Positions 45,042 to 56,191 of a stretch of DNA of 64,000 nt are shown here, piece by piece. Position 1 is the stretch's first letter, and each line of letters begins with the position of its first letter. The notes below the pieces were generated by a model. That model saw only the letters and a program-made list of their open reading frames with translations, made no database searches and had not been told where the DNA came from. The position numbers and the translations under genes were made by a program. Source of the stretch: Halochromatium glycolicum (GTDB lineage: Bacteria > Pseudomonadota > Gammaproteobacteria > Chromatiales > Chromatiaceae); assembly GCF_016584085.1 (NCBI RefSeq), contig NZ_NRSJ01000014.1:29552-93551 (forward strand), read 5' to 3'.

Positions 45042-46715
45042 TCAGCTGCGGCGCGAAAAGATCAACAGTCGCCAGAAGATCGCGAGACTGGTTACGAACA
45101 TCGCACTCGCGGCGATCGGTGCGACCAGTGGCCAGGGCAGGATCTCCGGTGGTGGCAGCAGGAGCAGGGTCGTGCCAAGGGTTGCGAGCACGATCGCGAT
45201 CAAGACCGAGCTCGAACGCCGCTCGCTGTCCCGGATCTGGGCACCGAGCTCGGCGAAGCTGCGGTTGCTGCCTTCGGGATAGAGGGCCGCCTCGTGCTCG
45301 AGCTGATCGATAATCCGAGTGAGCGCGATCGGTAGCTCGGGCAGCCGCTCGGCGAGCGCCGGCCAGTTGTAGGCGAGACGCCGGCTGAGCATCCGCGGGC
45401 CGATCTGCTCGCGCATCCAGCGCTCCATGAACGGCTTGGCGGTGGTCCAGAGGTCGAGCTGCGGATAGAGCTGGCGGCCCAGCCCCTCGATGTTAAGCAG
45501 GGTCTTCTCGAGCAGGACGAGCTGCGGTTGGATCTCCATGTCGAACCGACGTGCGGTCTGGAACAGATTGACCAGGAAGCCGCCGAACGAGATCTCGGAG
45601 AGCGGCTTCTCGAAGATCGGCTCGCAGACGGTCCGGATTGCGGACTCGAATTCCTCGACCCGGGTGCCGCGCGGGACCCAGCCTGATTCCACATGGAGCT
45701 CGGCGACACGCCGATAATCGCGGCGGAAGAACGCAAGCAGGTTCTCGGCGAGATAGCGCTGGTCCTCTTTGGTCAGGGTGCCGACGATCCCGAAATCCAC
45801 TGAGATATAGCGGCCGGTCGGCTCGACGAAGATGTTGCCGGGGTGCATGTCGGCGTGGAAGAAGTTGTCCCGGAACACCTGGGTGAAGAAGATCTCGACG
45901 CCGCGGGTGCCGAGCGAGCGCATGCTGATCCCCTGCTCCTTGAGCTGATCGACCTGGGAGACCGGGGTGCCGTAGATGCGCTCCATCACCATCACGTTCG
46001 GCCGGGTCCAGTCCCAGAACACCTCGGGGATATAGAGCAGCTGGCTGTGCTTGAAGTTGCGCCTGAGCTGCGAGGCATTGGCGGCCTCGCGCTGGAGGTT
46101 GAGCTCGTCGAAGATGGTCTTCTCGTATTCGCGCACCACCTCGACTGGCCGCAGCCGTCGCCCATCCGGCCAATAGCGCTGCGCCAGATGCGCAAAGGTC
46201 AGCATCAGGTCGACGTCGCGGCGGATGATGCGCTCGATGTCCGGGCGCAGGACCTTGACGATGACCTCTTGCCCGTCCTTGAGCCGCCCCGTATGGACCT
46301 GCGCGATCGAAGCACTGGCGAGCGGCTGCTCCTGGAACTCGTCCAGCACCGTCTCGATCGGCTGACCCCAGGCCTTCTCGATCAGCCGGCGGGCCTCCGG
46401 CGCCGGGAACGGGGGAACGCGGTCCTGCAGGCGCGCGAGCTCCACCGCCAGCTCCTCGGGCAGCAGGTCGACACGGGTCGAGAGCAGCTGACCGAACTTG
46501 ATGAAGATCGGCCCGAGCTCCTCGAGTGCCAGCCGGACCCGGACCGGATAGGCCGGGAGATTGCGTCGATACCAGTGCCAGGGTGCCAGATAGAGGAAGA
46601 AGCGCAGCGGCCGGAATAGCTTGGTCGCGACGATGACCTCATCGAGACCATGCTTGAGCAGCACCAGGTTGATGTGGAGCAGCCGCAGCGACTGCGAGAG
46701 GCGAAACATGCGCAA
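45042..46715 (-). CDS. ubiB: Ubiquinone biosynthesis atypical kinase UbiB
   Basis: ABC1/ADCK-type ATPase needed for ubiquinone synthesis, anchored in the inner membrane. The 557-residue protein has the family KxGQ motif ([19 protein letters not shown]), an Ala-rich nucleotide loop region ([13 protein letters not shown]), the catalytic loop [12 protein letters not shown] and VDFGIVGTL, and two C-terminal membrane helices. It is the last gene of a ubiE-ubiJ-ubiB operon on the minus strand. Confidence 0.96.
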   Translation of the reverse strand: MRMFRLSQSLRLLHINLVLLKHGLDEVIVATKLFRPLRFFLYLAPWHWYRRNLPAYPVRVRLALEELGPIFIKFGQLLSTRVDLLPEELAVELARLQDRVPPFPAPEARRLIEKAWGQPIETVLDEFQEQPLASASIAQVHTGRLKDGQEVIVKVLRPDIERIIRRDVDLMLTFAHLAQRYWPDGRRLRPVEVVREYEKTIFDELNLQREAANASQLRRNFKHSQLLYIPEVFWDWTRPNVMVMERIYGTPVSQVDQLKEQGISMRSLGTRGVEIFFTQVFRDNFFHADMHPGNIFVEPTGRYISVDFGIVGTLTKEDQRYLAENLLAFFRRDYRRVAELHVESGWVPRGTRVEEFESAIRTVCEPIFEKPLSEISFGGFLVNLFQTARRFDMEIQPQLVLLEKTLLNIEGLGRQLYPQLDLWTTAKPFMERWMREQIGPRMLSRRLAYNWPALAERLPELPIALTRIIDQLEHEAALYPEGSNRSFAELGAQIRDSERRSSSVLIAIVLATLGTTLLLLPPPEILPWPLVAPIAASAMFVTSLAIFWRLLIFSRRS

Positions 46716-46733
46716 TCCGACCCGCTGCTCAGG

Positions 46734-47402
46734 CTAGACGGGGCCTGCGCTTGTATCGGGGTCGCCGGTTTGGCGGGTCAGCCGATCGATGCGTGCTTCG
46801 ATGCGCTCGACGTCGTCGCGTAAGCGGTCGACCCCGTCCAGGAACGCGTTCATCTCGGGCTCGCTCGGCAGAAAGCGGCCTTCCTCGATGAGATACTCGC
46901 GCAGATCGGTGGTCAGGAGCTGCCCGCTGCGTCCACCCCAGCGGCTTGCCGAACGCACTTGGTCACCAATGCGGTGGGCGAGTGCATCGCCGACGAGCTT
47001 TGCGAGCTGCTCTTCCCAGTCGATATCGAGCCCCTTGATGAGCTCGCCAAGCGATTGCGCGAGGCTGTTGTCGCCATCGATGGTGACGGCGCCACTGAAG
47101 ACCTCATCTTCGCGATGCTCGGCCAGGGCCATGCTCAACAGCGCGGCCGGTGTGGCGCGGACCACGCAGTCTGGCTCGGCCGCATAATCTCCGTACAGGC
47201 GCAGCGCGTCGGTCTCCGGGACCAGGTGGAGGTGCAGCCCGATGCCCATGAGCTCAACCCGCAGCACACGCCCCTGGAGCTTGGCGAGGGCCGCCGCCCC
47301 TTCCGGGTCGAGCGCGAGCAGACGATTGATCAAGGCCTCGACAGCCGCCAGCGCGGCGGTCGGCGGCGCCACATAATCAGTGGGCTCGGGTTCGCTGCTC
47401 AC
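46734..47402 (-). CDS. ubiJ: Ubiquinone biosynthesis accessory factor UbiJ
   Basis: A 222-residue SCP2-domain protein with a C-terminal coiled coil ([20 protein letters not shown], then RIEARIDRL). SCP2 lipid-binding accessory proteins of this position and length support the late hydroxylation steps of ubiquinone synthesis. The ATG overlaps the ubiE stop by four bases. Confidence 0.9.
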   Translation of the reverse strand: MSSEPEPTDYVAPPTAALAAVEALINRLLALDPEGAAALAKLQGRVLRVELMGIGLHLHLVPETDALRLYGDYAAEPDCVVRATPAALLSMALAEHREDEVFSGAVTIDGDNSLAQSLGELIKGLDIDWEEQLAKLVGDALAHRIGDQVRSASRWGGRSGQLLTTDLREYLIEEGRFLPSEPEMNAFLDGVDRLRDDVERIEARIDRLTRQTGDPDTSAGPV

Positions 47403-48148
47403 AGCTTGTAACCGCGGTGGATGGCGACGATGCCGCCAGTGAGATTGACGAACTCACAGCGCTCGAAACCCGCCTGTTCCATCATCGAGCGCAGGGTCTC
47501 CTGATCGGGGTGCATCCGGATCGATTCGGCCAGGTAGCGGTAGCTGTCCGCATCGCCGGCGACGAGCCGTCCCAGATTCGGAAGCACCGAGAAGGAATAG
47601 AGATCGTAGGCCTTCGCCAACGGCTTGGTGGTCGGATGCGAGAACTCGAGGATCAGCGCCCGGCCGCCGGGTCGGAGCACGCGACAGATCTCGTTCAGCG
47701 CGTACTGCTTGTGGGTGACGTTGCGCAGCCCGAACCCGATGGTGACGCAGTCGAAGCTGTTCCCGGCGAAGGGCAGCGTTTCGGCGTCGGCCAGCACATA
47801 GTCGAGGTTGCCAACGATGCCGGCGTCGACCAGACGCTCACGCCCCTGTGCGAGCATGGCCTGATTGATGTCCGACATCACGACACCGCCGTCGGCGCCG
47901 ACAATGCGTGCGAATTGCTCGGCGAGGTCGCCGGTTCCAGCCGCAAGGTCGAGCACCCGCTGCCCGCGCCGTACGCCGGCCAGCTCGATCGTGCGGCGTT
48001 TCCAGAGCCGATGGATGCCGAGCGACATCAGGTCGTTCATCAGGTCGTAGCGGGTCGCGACCGAGTCGAAGACGGCGCGCACGCGGCTGGCCTTCTCCTT
48101 GACCGGGACTTCCTGATAGCCGAAATGGGTGGTCTTATCGTCGGACAT
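47399..48148 (-). CDS. ubiE: Ubiquinone/menaquinone C-methyltransferase UbiE
   Basis: A 249-residue SAM-dependent methyltransferase. The N-terminal [18 protein letters not shown], the SAM motif [15 protein letters not shown] and the family signatures [18 protein letters not shown] and [15 protein letters not shown] are all visible. It heads the ubiEJB operon. Confidence 0.97.
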   Translation of the reverse strand: MSDDKTTHFGYQEVPVKEKASRVRAVFDSVATRYDLMNDLMSLGIHRLWKRRTIELAGVRRGQRVLDLAAGTGDLAEQFARIVGADGGVVMSDINQAMLAQGRERLVDAGIVGNLDYVLADAETLPFAGNSFDCVTIGFGLRNVTHKQYALNEICRVLRPGGRALILEFSHPTTKPLAKAYDLYSFSVLPNLGRLVAGDADSYRYLAESIRMHPDQETLRSMMEQAGFERCEFVNLTGGIVAIHRGYKL

Positions 48149-48226
48149 CGCAGGCGGTGCTCAATGGACACGGCTGGTTAATGGCGCGAGTGTACACCTT
48201 CGGGGCCAAACCCGAGCTGAGAGGTG

Positions 48227-48955
48227 TCAACGGGCGCGGATCATGATGCTTTCCTGGCCTTCGCGGGCGAGCTTGGCGCTCAGCGACTGTGCCTGGGTCT
48301 TATCATAGGTACCGGTACGGACACGATGATAGGTCTGACCGTTGTCGATGGTCACGGTCTGGATACGGGTCGGGATGTCCTTGAGCGCGAGCTGCGCCTT
48401 GAGCCGCTCGGCATCGGACGAGCTGCGGAAGGACCCCACCTGGAGCAGGTAATCGCCGCTGCCGCCCGGCGCGCTGTCCTGCGCGCTTCCAGGCGCGGTT
48501 TTCGGGGTCGGTGCCGTCTCGGCCGAGGTAGGCGTTGGCTGCGGGAGACGCTGATCCCTTGCCTGGGGTGCCGAGTTCTGGACTGGTGGCGCTTGCTGGG
48601 GCGCGGTTGCGGCCGAAGGAGGCAGCGCTGTCGGTTCGGCAGGCTCCTGCGGGGGAACCACGACCTCTTCCTCCGGTAGCAGGCTGTAGAAGTCGAAGGT
48701 GCGTTCCTGTGGCGGTTTCGGTGGTGGGCGGGTGGTTGCCTGCTCGTTGAGCTGATCGGCGCCGGGCTCGTGGATCATCCAGGCATAGCCGACGCCGAAG
48801 GCGCCGATCAGGCCGCCAAACAGGAACCAGAACGCGCAAGACCCGCGGCGGGCATCGCGCCGCCGCTTGGGGGTGGGGTTGCGGCGATAGTCTTTGGTCA
48901 TGACCGTCCGCTGGCTGCTGTCGCCTGGATCGCGCCCATCATCGTTGTCGCTCAC
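48227..48955 (-). CDS. SPOR-domain cell-division protein, FtsN-like
   Basis: A 242-residue bitopic protein: basic cytoplasmic N-terminus, a membrane helix near residues 41-62 ([19 protein letters not shown]), a long Pro/Ala-rich periplasmic linker and a C-terminal SPOR domain from about 165 ([17 protein letters not shown] and [16 protein letters not shown]). SPOR domains bind denuded septal peptidoglycan. The position between argS and the hslVU-ubi region is where ftsN-like genes occur in gammaproteobacteria. It overlaps argS by four bases. Confidence 0.88.
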   Translation of the reverse strand: MSDNDDGRDPGDSSQRTVMTKDYRRNPTPKRRRDARRGSCAFWFLFGGLIGAFGVGYAWMIHEPGADQLNEQATTRPPPKPPQERTFDFYSLLPEEEVVVPPQEPAEPTALPPSAATAPQQAPPVQNSAPQARDQRLPQPTPTSAETAPTPKTAPGSAQDSAPGGSGDYLLQVGSFRSSSDAERLKAQLALKDIPTRIQTVTIDNGQTYHRVRTGTYDKTQAQSLSAKLAREGQESIMIRAR

Positions 48956-50733
48956 ATCTGCGCTGGCGCCGAAACGCCGATCAGCCCGAGCCCGTTGCGA
49001 AGGACCTGCCGCACGCCCAGGATCAGCTTGATGCGTGCGTCGCGCAAGGTCCCATCATCGACCAGGAACTGGTGGGCGTTGTAATAGGTGTGCAGCTCAT
49101 TGGCAAGCTCGCGCAGGTAATGCGTCAGCAGGTGCGGTTCGTGGCTGAGCGCTGCTGCCTCGACGACCTCGGGATAGCGTGAGAGGGTCTTCAACAGGGC
49201 CAGCTCGTGCTCGGTCTCAAGCCGTTCCAGGTGTTTCGTGCCGCTGCTCGGCTCGACCGGGATGCCGCGTTCCGCTGCTTGGCGGAGCACGCTCTCGATG
49301 CGCGCGTGGGCGTACTGGCAGTAGTAGACCGGATTGTCGGCGGACTGACTCTTGGCCAGGTCCAGATCGAAATCCATGTGTTGCTCACAGCGGCGCATCA
49401 CATAGAAGAAACGGGCGGCATCGCGGCCGACCTCCTTGCGCAGCTGGCGCAGGGTGACGAACTCGCCCGAGCGCGTCGACATCTGGACCTTCTCGCCGCC
49501 GCGATAGAGTACCGCGAACTGGACCAGCAGCACGTCGAGCCGTTCGGCCTCGTCGCCCAGGGCCTTCAGGGCTGCCTTCACCCGCGGGACATACCCGTGG
49601 TGATCGGCGCCCCAGATGTCGATCACCCGCTCGAAGCCGCGCTCGAGCTTGTCCATGTGGTAGGCGATGTCGGAGGCGAAATAGGTCGTCTGGCCGTTGT
49701 CGCGCACCAGGACGCGGTCCTTCTCGTCGCCGAAGGCACTGGAGCGGAACCAGAGGGCGCCGGCCTGCTCGTAGACATGGCCACCTTCGCGTAGGCGCTC
49801 GATCGCGCGGTTGACGGCGCCACTCTCGGTGAGGGTGCGCTCGGAGTACCATTCCTGGTAACTGGCGCCGAACTCGGCGAGGTCTTGGCGGATGTCGTCC
49901 AAGATCGTATTGAGGCCGAGCTCGAACACGAAACGATAGCGGTTGTCCCCGAGCAGCCGTTTCGCGTTCTCGATGAGCCCATCGATATGGGCCTCTTTGT
50001 CCCCGTTCGGCTCGCCATCGATCTCGTCAGGGGGCAGGCCGGCGAAGACCTGTCCGGCCTCGGCGCGATAGGCGTCGCCGTGCTCGCGGTGCAGGCTCGC
50101 TGCGATATCCCAAACATAGTCGCCCTTGTAGCCATTGCTCGGGAAGGCGAGGTCTTCACCACAGAGCTCTAGGTAACGCAGCCAGACCGATGCGCAGAGG
50201 ATATCCATCTGTCGGCCGGCGTCATTGACATAGTATTCGCGGTGGACGTCGAAGCCGACCGCCGTGAGCAGGTCGGCAACGACAGCACCATAGGCGGCGC
50301 CGCGGCCATGGCCCACGTGCAGTGGGCCGGTCGGGTTCGCCGAAACGAACTCGACCTGGACGCGCTTGCCGGCCCCGAGCCGCGAGCGCCCATAGTCGGG
50401 GCCTTGAACGCTAATCTCGGCGAGCTGGGCGTGATAGGCATCGGCGGCGAGATGGAAGTTGATGAAGCCTGGGCCAGCGATCTCAATGCGTGCGACTGCG
50501 CGTGAGCTGGGCAGGGCGGCGGCGATGCGCTCGGCGAGATCGCGCGGCCTCATCCCGGCGCGCTTGGCCAGCACCATCGCCACGTTGGTCGCAAAGTCGC
50601 CGTGCGTCTCGTCGCGGGTGCGCTCGATCTGCGGTGTCGGCAGCTGCCCTTGAAAGGCCTCGAGCGTCAGCGCGCCTTGCGCAACGAGCTGCTCGAGGGC
50701 GTCCTGCACGAGTCCTTGGATCTGTTGCTTCAT
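48952..50733 (-). CDS. argS: Arginyl-tRNA synthetase
   Basis: A class I synthetase of 593 residues. The HIGH signature appears as HVGHGRG in [17 protein letters not shown], and the region equivalent to KMSKS is [11 protein letters not shown]. The C-terminal DALR anticodon-binding domain ends in [11 protein letters not shown], typical of the family. The ATG at 50733 ([13 protein letters not shown]) is chosen over one 17 codons upstream because it begins at the conserved N-terminal helix. Confidence 0.96.
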   Translation of the reverse strand: MKQQIQGLVQDALEQLVAQGALTLEAFQGQLPTPQIERTRDETHGDFATNVAMVLAKRAGMRPRDLAERIAAALPSSRAVARIEIAGPGFINFHLAADAYHAQLAEISVQGPDYGRSRLGAGKRVQVEFVSANPTGPLHVGHGRGAAYGAVVADLLTAVGFDVHREYYVNDAGRQMDILCASVWLRYLELCGEDLAFPSNGYKGDYVWDIAASLHREHGDAYRAEAGQVFAGLPPDEIDGEPNGDKEAHIDGLIENAKRLLGDNRYRFVFELGLNTILDDIRQDLAEFGASYQEWYSERTLTESGAVNRAIERLREGGHVYEQAGALWFRSSAFGDEKDRVLVRDNGQTTYFASDIAYHMDKLERGFERVIDIWGADHHGYVPRVKAALKALGDEAERLDVLLVQFAVLYRGGEKVQMSTRSGEFVTLRQLRKEVGRDAARFFYVMRRCEQHMDFDLDLAKSQSADNPVYYCQYAHARIESVLRQAAERGIPVEPSSGTKHLERLETEHELALLKTLSRYPEVVEAAALSHEPHLLTHYLRELANELHTYYNAHQFLVDDGTLRDARIKLILGVRQVLRNGLGLIGVSAPAQM

Positions 50734-50952
50734 CGGTTCTCGAGTGTCTTCAGGGTCGTGCGATCGTATGGCGATGGATCGCACGGTATCGTTCGCTGCA
50801 CGGGCTCGCTGAGTCTGCGGTTTGGGCCCGTGCGCGCTGGCGTCGGTTACTGCGCAAGGATACGGAAAGCGGCTGTTGGCTGCCAGATCGATTCCGGCCC
50901 GGAGCTTGGTCCGGGAGGTTCATCAATCGGCCTCAGCGGACGCGCTGTCAGC

Positions 50953-51375
50953 TCAATCGCTTGAGCCCACCGATCGGCGCAGCGCCTTGATTCGACCACG
51001 CTGTTTCTTCTCATCGAGGCGTCGCCGCCTTGCAGCCCGCGATGGCCGCGTCGGTTTACGCGGCTTGGGCGTCTGGCTGGCCCGGCGGATCACCGCGGCC
51101 AGGCGGGCGCGTGCGTCGGCGCGATTGCGCTCCCGGGTGCGGAACCGGTGGGCCTGGATGTGGATGACGCCGTCGCCGTCGATCCGTCGATCGCCGCTGC
51201 TCAGCAGCCGCATGCGCACCGGTTCCGGCAGGGAGGGCGAGTGCTGCAGATCGAGGCTCAGCTGCACCGCGGTGGCGAGCTTGTTCACGTTTTGCCCGCC
51301 CGGGCCGGGTGAGCGCACGAAGCGCTCATCCAGCTCGCTCTCAGGGATGCGGATCGTTGGCGTGATCTCGAGCAT
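50953..51375 (-). CDS. arfB: Alternative ribosome-rescue factor ArfB
   Basis: Peptidyl-tRNA hydrolase that rescues stalled ribosomes. The 140-residue protein has the GGQ motif in RSPGPGGQNVNKLATAV and the long basic C-terminal tail rich in Arg and Lys that enters the empty mRNA channel. The Met at 51373-51375 gives MLEITPTIRIPESEL, the usual start; the frame upstream is not protein-like. Confidence 0.93.
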   Translation of the reverse strand: MLEITPTIRIPESELDERFVRSPGPGGQNVNKLATAVQLSLDLQHSPSLPEPVRMRLLSSGDRRIDGDGVIHIQAHRFRTRERNRADARARLAAVIRRASQTPKPRKPTRPSRAARRRRLDEKKQRGRIKALRRSVGSSD

Positions 51376-51681
51376 GCGGTGGGTGATCGGCGCTGGTCTT
51401 GCCGTCGCGATTTCGCCTCGTCCGATAGCGCTACAGGGGACCGGCCTCGCGCTCAGCACTGGCAGCACTCAGGCGTTCAGCAATCAGGCGTTCAGCGCTG
51501 AGGCGTTCAGCGCTGAGGCCGGGCCAGGCGAGATCGACTGGCAACTGTCAAGCGCCTCCAAACTCGTTGTCGATCCTGTCTCGTGTTGGATCGACGCGAG
51601 GATCAACTGCCGCCGGTCGCCTGGGCTCGGTCATGTCCCGGATGATCGCGCTGCCCCGTGCTCTGCCCCACGGCAGCCGCC
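51376..51681. other. Intergenic region, 306 bp, with 15-bp tandem repeats
   Basis: No gene is supported. The region contains the repeat at 51471-51518 and separates arfB from the 3' end of the rhlE-like gene. Confidence 0.45.
51471..51518 (+). repeat. 15-bp tandem repeat, three copies
   Basis: The unit aggcgttcagcgctg occurs at 51486-51500 and 51501-51515, preceded by a variant (aggcgttcagcaatc) at 51471-51485 and followed by agg. It lies outside any gene. Confidence 0.9.
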
Positions 51682-53229
51682 TCAATCGTCACGGCCGCCG
51701 CCGAGCAGGGCCGGGATCTCCTGTGGGCGGCCTCGCCTCGCATGTCGGTGATGGCTTGTGCGCGCCTCGCTGCCCAGCTGCCGCGCGTGGCCGCGCCCAT
51801 GGCCGCGTTTGGCGGCCGCTGCCCTCGGCTCGGCCGCCTCGTCAGGGCGGCGCCTCGTATTGGCACCGGCCGTCGCTTGAGCCGGTGCCCGGTCCGCAGT
51901 GCGACCACCAGGTTGTTGCTCCGCCGCCGGGCGGCGCGCGTTCCGTGGTTGACTCGCCCGGCGTTGGGCTCCGCGCGGTTTCCCGTTCCCGGCGCGTCGA
52001 GCGCCCGGATCACCGTTGCGGCCGCCGCCGCGGCCGTTCTGGATCGGCTCCGCTGCAATGTTGGGGTCCGGCTCGTAGCCCGGTTGGATCACCTTGGGTA
52101 CTGGACGTTTCAGCAGGCGCTCGATGTCGCGCAACAGCTTGTGCTCGTCGACGCAAACCAGAGAGACCGCCTGACCCTCGCGTCCGGCCCGACCGGTCCG
52201 GCCGATCCGGTGCACGTAGTCCTCCGGCACGTTCGGTAGCTCGTAATTGACCACATGCGGGAGCTGATCGATATCGAGCCCGCGGGCAGCGATATCGGTC
52301 GCGACCAAGACCCGGACATCGCCGCTCTTGAAACCGGAGAGCGCCCGGGTGCGCGCGCCCTGACTCTTGTTGCCGTGGATCGCCGCGGCGCTGAGACCGT
52401 CGCGCTCGAGCTGCTCAGCGAGCCGGTTGGCGCCGTGCTTGGTGCGCGTGAACACCAGGACCTGACGCCAGTCGTTGGCGCCGATCATGTGGCTGAGGAG
52501 CTCGCGCTTGCGCTGTCGGTCGACCGGGTAGACCACCTGATCGATGCGCTCGGCGGTGCTGTTGCGCGGCGCGGCCTCGATCAGCTCGGGCTTGTTCAGC
52601 AGGCGCTCGGCGAGCTGCTTGATCTCGTCGGAGAAGGTCGCCGAGAACAGCAGGTTCTGCCGTTGGTGATTCGGCGGCAACAGCGCGAGCACCTTTCGGA
52701 TGTCATGGATGAAGCCCATGTCGAGCATCCGGTCGGCCTCGTCCAGGATCAGGGTCTCGACCCGAGAGAGGTCGACGGTGCCCTGGCTGGCGTGATCGAG
52801 GAGCCGACCCGGGGTGGCGACCAGGATGTCGACACCGCGGCGTAGCTGCTCGATCTGCGGATTGATCTTGACGCCGCCGAAGATCACCGCTGAGCGCAGC
52901 GGCAGATGGCGGCCATAGGTCTGGATGCTGTCCTGGACCTGAGCGGCCAGCTCACGGGTCGGGGTCAGCACCAGCGCGCGGATCGGCCGGTGCGCGCCAG
53001 ACTGGGCTCGCCGGCCGGACTGACTGGAGGGCTCCGCGCGAAGACGTTGCAGTAACGGCAGCGTGAAGCCGGCGGTCTTGCCGGTGCCGGTCTGGGCAGC
53101 GGCCATCACATCGCCTCCGGCGAGGATGGTCGGGATGGCCTTGGCTTGGATCGGGGTGGGCTGGCTGTAGCCCTGCTCGCGCACGGCGCGCAGGAGCTCG
53201 GCGGATAGGCCGAGGGTGTCGAACGACAT
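51682..53229 (-). CDS. rhlE: DEAD-box RNA helicase, RhlE group
   Basis: A 515-residue ATP-dependent RNA helicase. Motifs in order: Q motif region [11 protein letters not shown], Walker [54 protein letters not shown] and [13 protein letters not shown]. The C-terminal 130 residues are low-complexity and rich in Arg, Gly, Ala and Gln, as in RhlE proteins that bind RNA through a flexible tail. A second DEAD-box gene lies directly upstream on the same strand. Confidence 0.94.
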   Translation of the reverse strand: MSFDTLGLSAELLRAVREQGYSQPTPIQAKAIPTILAGGDVMAAAQTGTGKTAGFTLPLLQRLRAEPSSQSGRRAQSGAHRPIRALVLTPTRELAAQVQDSIQTYGRHLPLRSAVIFGGVKINPQIEQLRRGVDILVATPGRLLDHASQGTVDLSRVETLILDEADRMLDMGFIHDIRKVLALLPPNHQRQNLLFSATFSDEIKQLAERLLNKPELIEAAPRNSTAERIDQVVYPVDRQRKRELLSHMIGANDWRQVLVFTRTKHGANRLAEQLERDGLSAAAIHGNKSQGARTRALSGFKSGDVRVLVATDIAARGLDIDQLPHVVNYELPNVPEDYVHRIGRTGRAGREGQAVSLVCVDEHKLLRDIERLLKRPVPKVIQPGYEPDPNIAAEPIQNGRGGGRNGDPGARRAGNGKPRGAQRRASQPRNARRPAAEQQPGGRTADRAPAQATAGANTRRRPDEAAEPRAAAAKRGHGRGHARQLGSEARTSHHRHARRGRPQEIPALLGGGRDD

Positions 53230-53578
53230 GGTCTGGTCTCCAGAAGGGCCCTCCCTACCACACGGGCGGGAGCCGGTCCGGGCTGGATGAGTCGGTGCCT
53301 TGGCGGCAGTGCTTGGAGGTCAGCAGAGAACCCTGGTCCATGCGCCGAGCCGGCGGTTCAACGCGGCGGGGGCTTAGAGCAGGAAGAGCGGCGAACGGCT
53401 CAAGCGTGTTTCGGCGGCTGCGGCGACGGATCGCCTGCACTCGCGAGCGGTGCCGACCGGTCCAGGCACCCGAAGCCATTAGGCTAACACAAAACCGACC
53501 TCGGCGATCTGTTTCAGTTCTTGTTTCTGCTTTGTCTCGTCATCCGGCGCGGATCGGTACCGACCTGACTGTTTGGGC
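53230..53578. other. Intergenic region, 349 bp
   Basis: No gene is supported. It must contain the rhlE promoter or leader and the end of the upstream helicase transcript. Long leaders are common for cold-responsive DEAD-box genes, but I see no specific structure. Confidence 0.4.
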
Positions 53579-55354
53579 TCAACGGTCAGGGGCTGATCGA
53601 CCGGGGGCTGATCGACCGGGGGCTGATCGGTTCGGACCTGATCGCTTTGGACGCTGCTGGCGCTTGCCCCGGGGGCCGGTCTGCTCGTCGTCGGCGCCGG
53701 CACGGGTGATCGCGAGCGGCCGTCCGCAGACGCGCGTGCGCTTGAGCTCTTGCAGGATCTCGTGGGGTATGCCGGTGGGCAGGTCGACGAAGCTGAATGC
53801 GTCTTCGATCTCGATGCGGCCGATATGGCGTGCGTCGAGGCCGGCCTCATTGGCGATGGCGCCGACGATATTGCCGGGCTTGACCCCGTTGCGGTGACCG
53901 ACGGCGAGGCGGAAGCGCTCCATGCCTTGCTCCGGCCCTGAACGCTGCCGAGCGGAGCGCTTGGGGCTGTCATGGCGCGGCGCTTGGCCGCGCTCTCGCT
54001 GCTCACGCTGGCGCCTCGGCTGCTCGGGGACGGCCTCCAGCAGCAGCGGCTGATCGCCGATCGACAGCTTGGCCAGGGCAGCAGCGATCTCGAGCGCCGG
54101 CACGTCGTGCTCTTCCTGGTATTGCTCGATCAGGCTCTGCATGAAACCGAGCTCGCCCGCCGCCAGCGTATCGGTGATGCGCTGCTTGAAGTCGGCGATG
54201 CGCTTGTTGTTGACGGTCTCGGTCGAGGGCAGCGTCAGCGGCGCGATACGCTGGCGCGTCGCGCGTTCGATGCTCTGCAGCATGCGCCGCTCGCGCGGCG
54301 CGACGAACAGGATCGCCTCGCCGGCGCGGCCGGCCCGACCGGTACGACCGATCCGATGGATGTAGGCCTCGCTGTCGTAGGGGATGTCGTAGTTGATGAC
54401 ATGGCTGATACGCTCGACATCGAGGCCGCGGGCGGCGACATCGGTGGCGACCAGGATGTCGAGCTCCCCGCTGCGCAGTTGCTCGATCATCTGCTCGCGC
54501 TGCTGCTGCGGCATATCGCCGTTGAGTGCAGCGGCCGGCCAGCCGCGTGCCGCGAGCCGGGCTGCGAGTTCGCCAGTCGCGGTCTTGGTGCGCACGAACA
54601 AGAGCAGGCCGTCGAACGGCTCGACCTCGAGGATGCGTGTGAGCGCATCGAGCTTATGCATGCCGCTGACCAGCCAGTAGCGTTGCCGGATGGTCTCTGC
54701 GGTTGCCGTCGCAGACTCGATGCTGATGGTCTGCGGGGCGCTCAGGTAGCGGTTTGCGATGCGCTGGATCGCCTCGGGCAGCGTGGCCGAGAACAGCGCG
54801 ATCTGGCGCTCGGGCGGGGTCTGCTCCAGGATCCACTCGACATCATCGATGAAGCCCATGCGCAGCATCTCGTCGGCCTCATCGAGCACCAGTGCCTGCA
54901 GGGCGTCGAGACGCAATGTGCCCTTACGCATATGATCCATCACCCGTCCCGGCGTGCCGACGATCAGATGCACGCCGCGCTTGAGCTGCCGGATCTGCCC
55001 GCCGTAATCAGAACCCCCGTAGATCGGCAGCACCTGGAACCCGGCCAGAGCGCTGGCGTAGCGTTGGCAGGCCTCGGCGACCTGGATCGCCAACTCTCGG
55101 GTCGGTGCGAGCACGAGGACCTGCGGGGCGCGGCGGTTGAGCTCGATCCGGGCCAGCAGCGGGAGCACGAAGGCGGCGGTCTTGCCGGTGCCGGTTGGGG
55201 CATGGCCTAGGATGTCGCGTCCAGCCAGCAGCTCTGGGATCGTGGCGGCCTGGATCGGCGACGGCGTCTCGTAGCCGACCGCATCCAATGCGTCCAGCAG
55301 CGGTTTGGGGAGGCCGAGCGTGGCGAAGCTCGTGACGGCAGAAGGGTCGGACAT
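53579..55354 (-). CDS. deaD: DEAD-box RNA helicase DeaD/CsdA with DbpA RNA-binding domain
   Basis: A 591-residue helicase for ribosome assembly and mRNA unwinding. Motifs include APTGTGKTAA, PTRELAIQV, TPGRVMDH, LDEADEMLRMGF, SATLP, ATDVAARGLD and [13 protein letters not shown]. After a basic linker, a DbpA-type RRM (residues about 485-565, RFRLAVGHRNGVKPGNIVGA) and a tail of GRSAP repeats follow. The ATG at 55354 gives MSDPSAVTSFATLGL, the conserved start. The tail repeats come from a 15-bp tandem repeat at about 53585-53630. Confidence 0.94.
   Translation of the reverse strand: MSDPSAVTSFATLGLPKPLLDALDAVGYETPSPIQAATIPELLAGRDILGHAPTGTGKTAAFVLPLLARIELNRRAPQVLVLAPTRELAIQVAEACQRYASALAGFQVLPIYGGSDYGGQIRQLKRGVHLIVGTPGRVMDHMRKGTLRLDALQALVLDEADEMLRMGFIDDVEWILEQTPPERQIALFSATLPEAIQRIANRYLSAPQTISIESATATAETIRQRYWLVSGMHKLDALTRILEVEPFDGLLLFVRTKTATGELAARLAARGWPAAALNGDMPQQQREQMIEQLRSGELDILVATDVAARGLDVERISHVINYDIPYDSEAYIHRIGRTGRAGRAGEAILFVAPRERRMLQSIERATRQRIAPLTLPSTETVNNKRIADFKQRITDTLAAGELGFMQSLIEQYQEEHDVPALEIAAALAKLSIGDQPLLLEAVPEQPRRQREQRERGQAPRHDSPKRSARQRSGPEQGMERFRLAVGHRNGVKPGNIVGAIANEAGLDARHIGRIEIEDAFSFVDLPTGIPHEILQELKRTRVCGRPLAITRAGADDEQTGPRGKRQQRPKRSGPNRSAPGRSAPGRSAPDR
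53585..53630 (-). repeat. 15-bp tandem repeat coding the GRSAP tail
   Basis: The plus strand reads ggctgatcgaccggg about three times at the 3' end of deaD, encoding Gly-Arg-Ser-Ala-Pro units. A multiple of three keeps the frame when the copy number changes. Confidence 0.8.
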
Positions 55355-55674
55355 CGGAATGATCTTGGTCAAGTGGGCGGGGGGAGGCAGGACGCAACGA
55401 TGGGCTTGGCCAGTGCGGCCAGGCAAGCCGAGCGAGGACAGCCGTGCGCGCCGGGTATGTATAGGCAATCATGCTGAACGCCGGACGAGATCGATGCGCA
55501 GGACCTGAACCCTTTGGCGCCTTCTGTCCGGCGATCAGGTGAAATAGCGATATGATGCGCCAGGGATGCGGCGAGAGATGGACCAGCGCGGCGGATAACC
55601 TCACAGTGTAGCGCAGTTCTGGTCATCGGCTGGAAACAATCGACAACGGCGGCTGTGCGCCAGAGAGGAAGAGG
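55355..55674. other. Divergent intergenic region, 320 bp
   Basis: It separates deaD (minus strand) from the UPF0178 gene (plus strand) and should contain both promoters. A purine-rich RBS (agaggaagagg) precedes the plus-strand gene. No gene is supported; I cannot define -35/-10 boxes with confidence. Confidence 0.4.
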
Positions 55675-56127
55675 ATGCAGATTTGGGTCGATGCGGACGC
55701 CACGCCGAGCCCGGTGAAGGTGATCCTGTTCCGTGCGGCACAGCGGACCGGTGTGCCGGTGACCCTGGTCGCCAATCAGCCGCTTGCGGTGCCGCCGTCA
55801 CCGCTGATCCGGACGGTGCGGGTCGGTGCCGGCTTCGATGTCGCAGACGACTATATTGCCGCGCATGCGACTGCCGGCGATCTGGTCATCACCGCCGACA
55901 TCCCGCTCGCCGCCAAGCTGGTCGCGAGCGCGTGCCAGGTCCTCAGTCCGCGCGGCGAGCTGTTTACCGCCGAGACCGTGCGCCAGCGTCTGTCGATGCG
56001 CGACTTCCTGGAGACATTGCGCGCCAGTGGCGTGGAGACCGGCGGGCCGCCGGCCTACAGCCAGGCTGATCGCCAGGCGTTCGCGAACGCGCTCGATCGC
56101 CTCCTGGCCAAGGCGATGCGGGCCTAG
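55675..56127 (+). CDS. UPF0178 (YaiI/YqxD) family protein
   Basis: A 150-residue protein starting [20 protein letters not shown], followed by [20 protein letters not shown] and the block NALDRLL at the end. This is the YaiI/YqxD family, which has a PIN-like fold with conserved Asp residues but no established activity. Length and start agree with the family. Confidence 0.93.
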   Translation: MQIWVDADATPSPVKVILFRAAQRTGVPVTLVANQPLAVPPSPLIRTVRVGAGFDVADDYIAAHATAGDLVITADIPLAAKLVASACQVLSPRGELFTAETVRQRLSMRDFLETLRASGVETGGPPAYSQADRQAFANALDRLLAKAMRA

Positions 56128-56191
56128 CTGACCGGGCCGACGCCTCGCGAGGGCGGGTCTGGGTGGGTCGGGGCGCGCGCCGGGGCGATGC

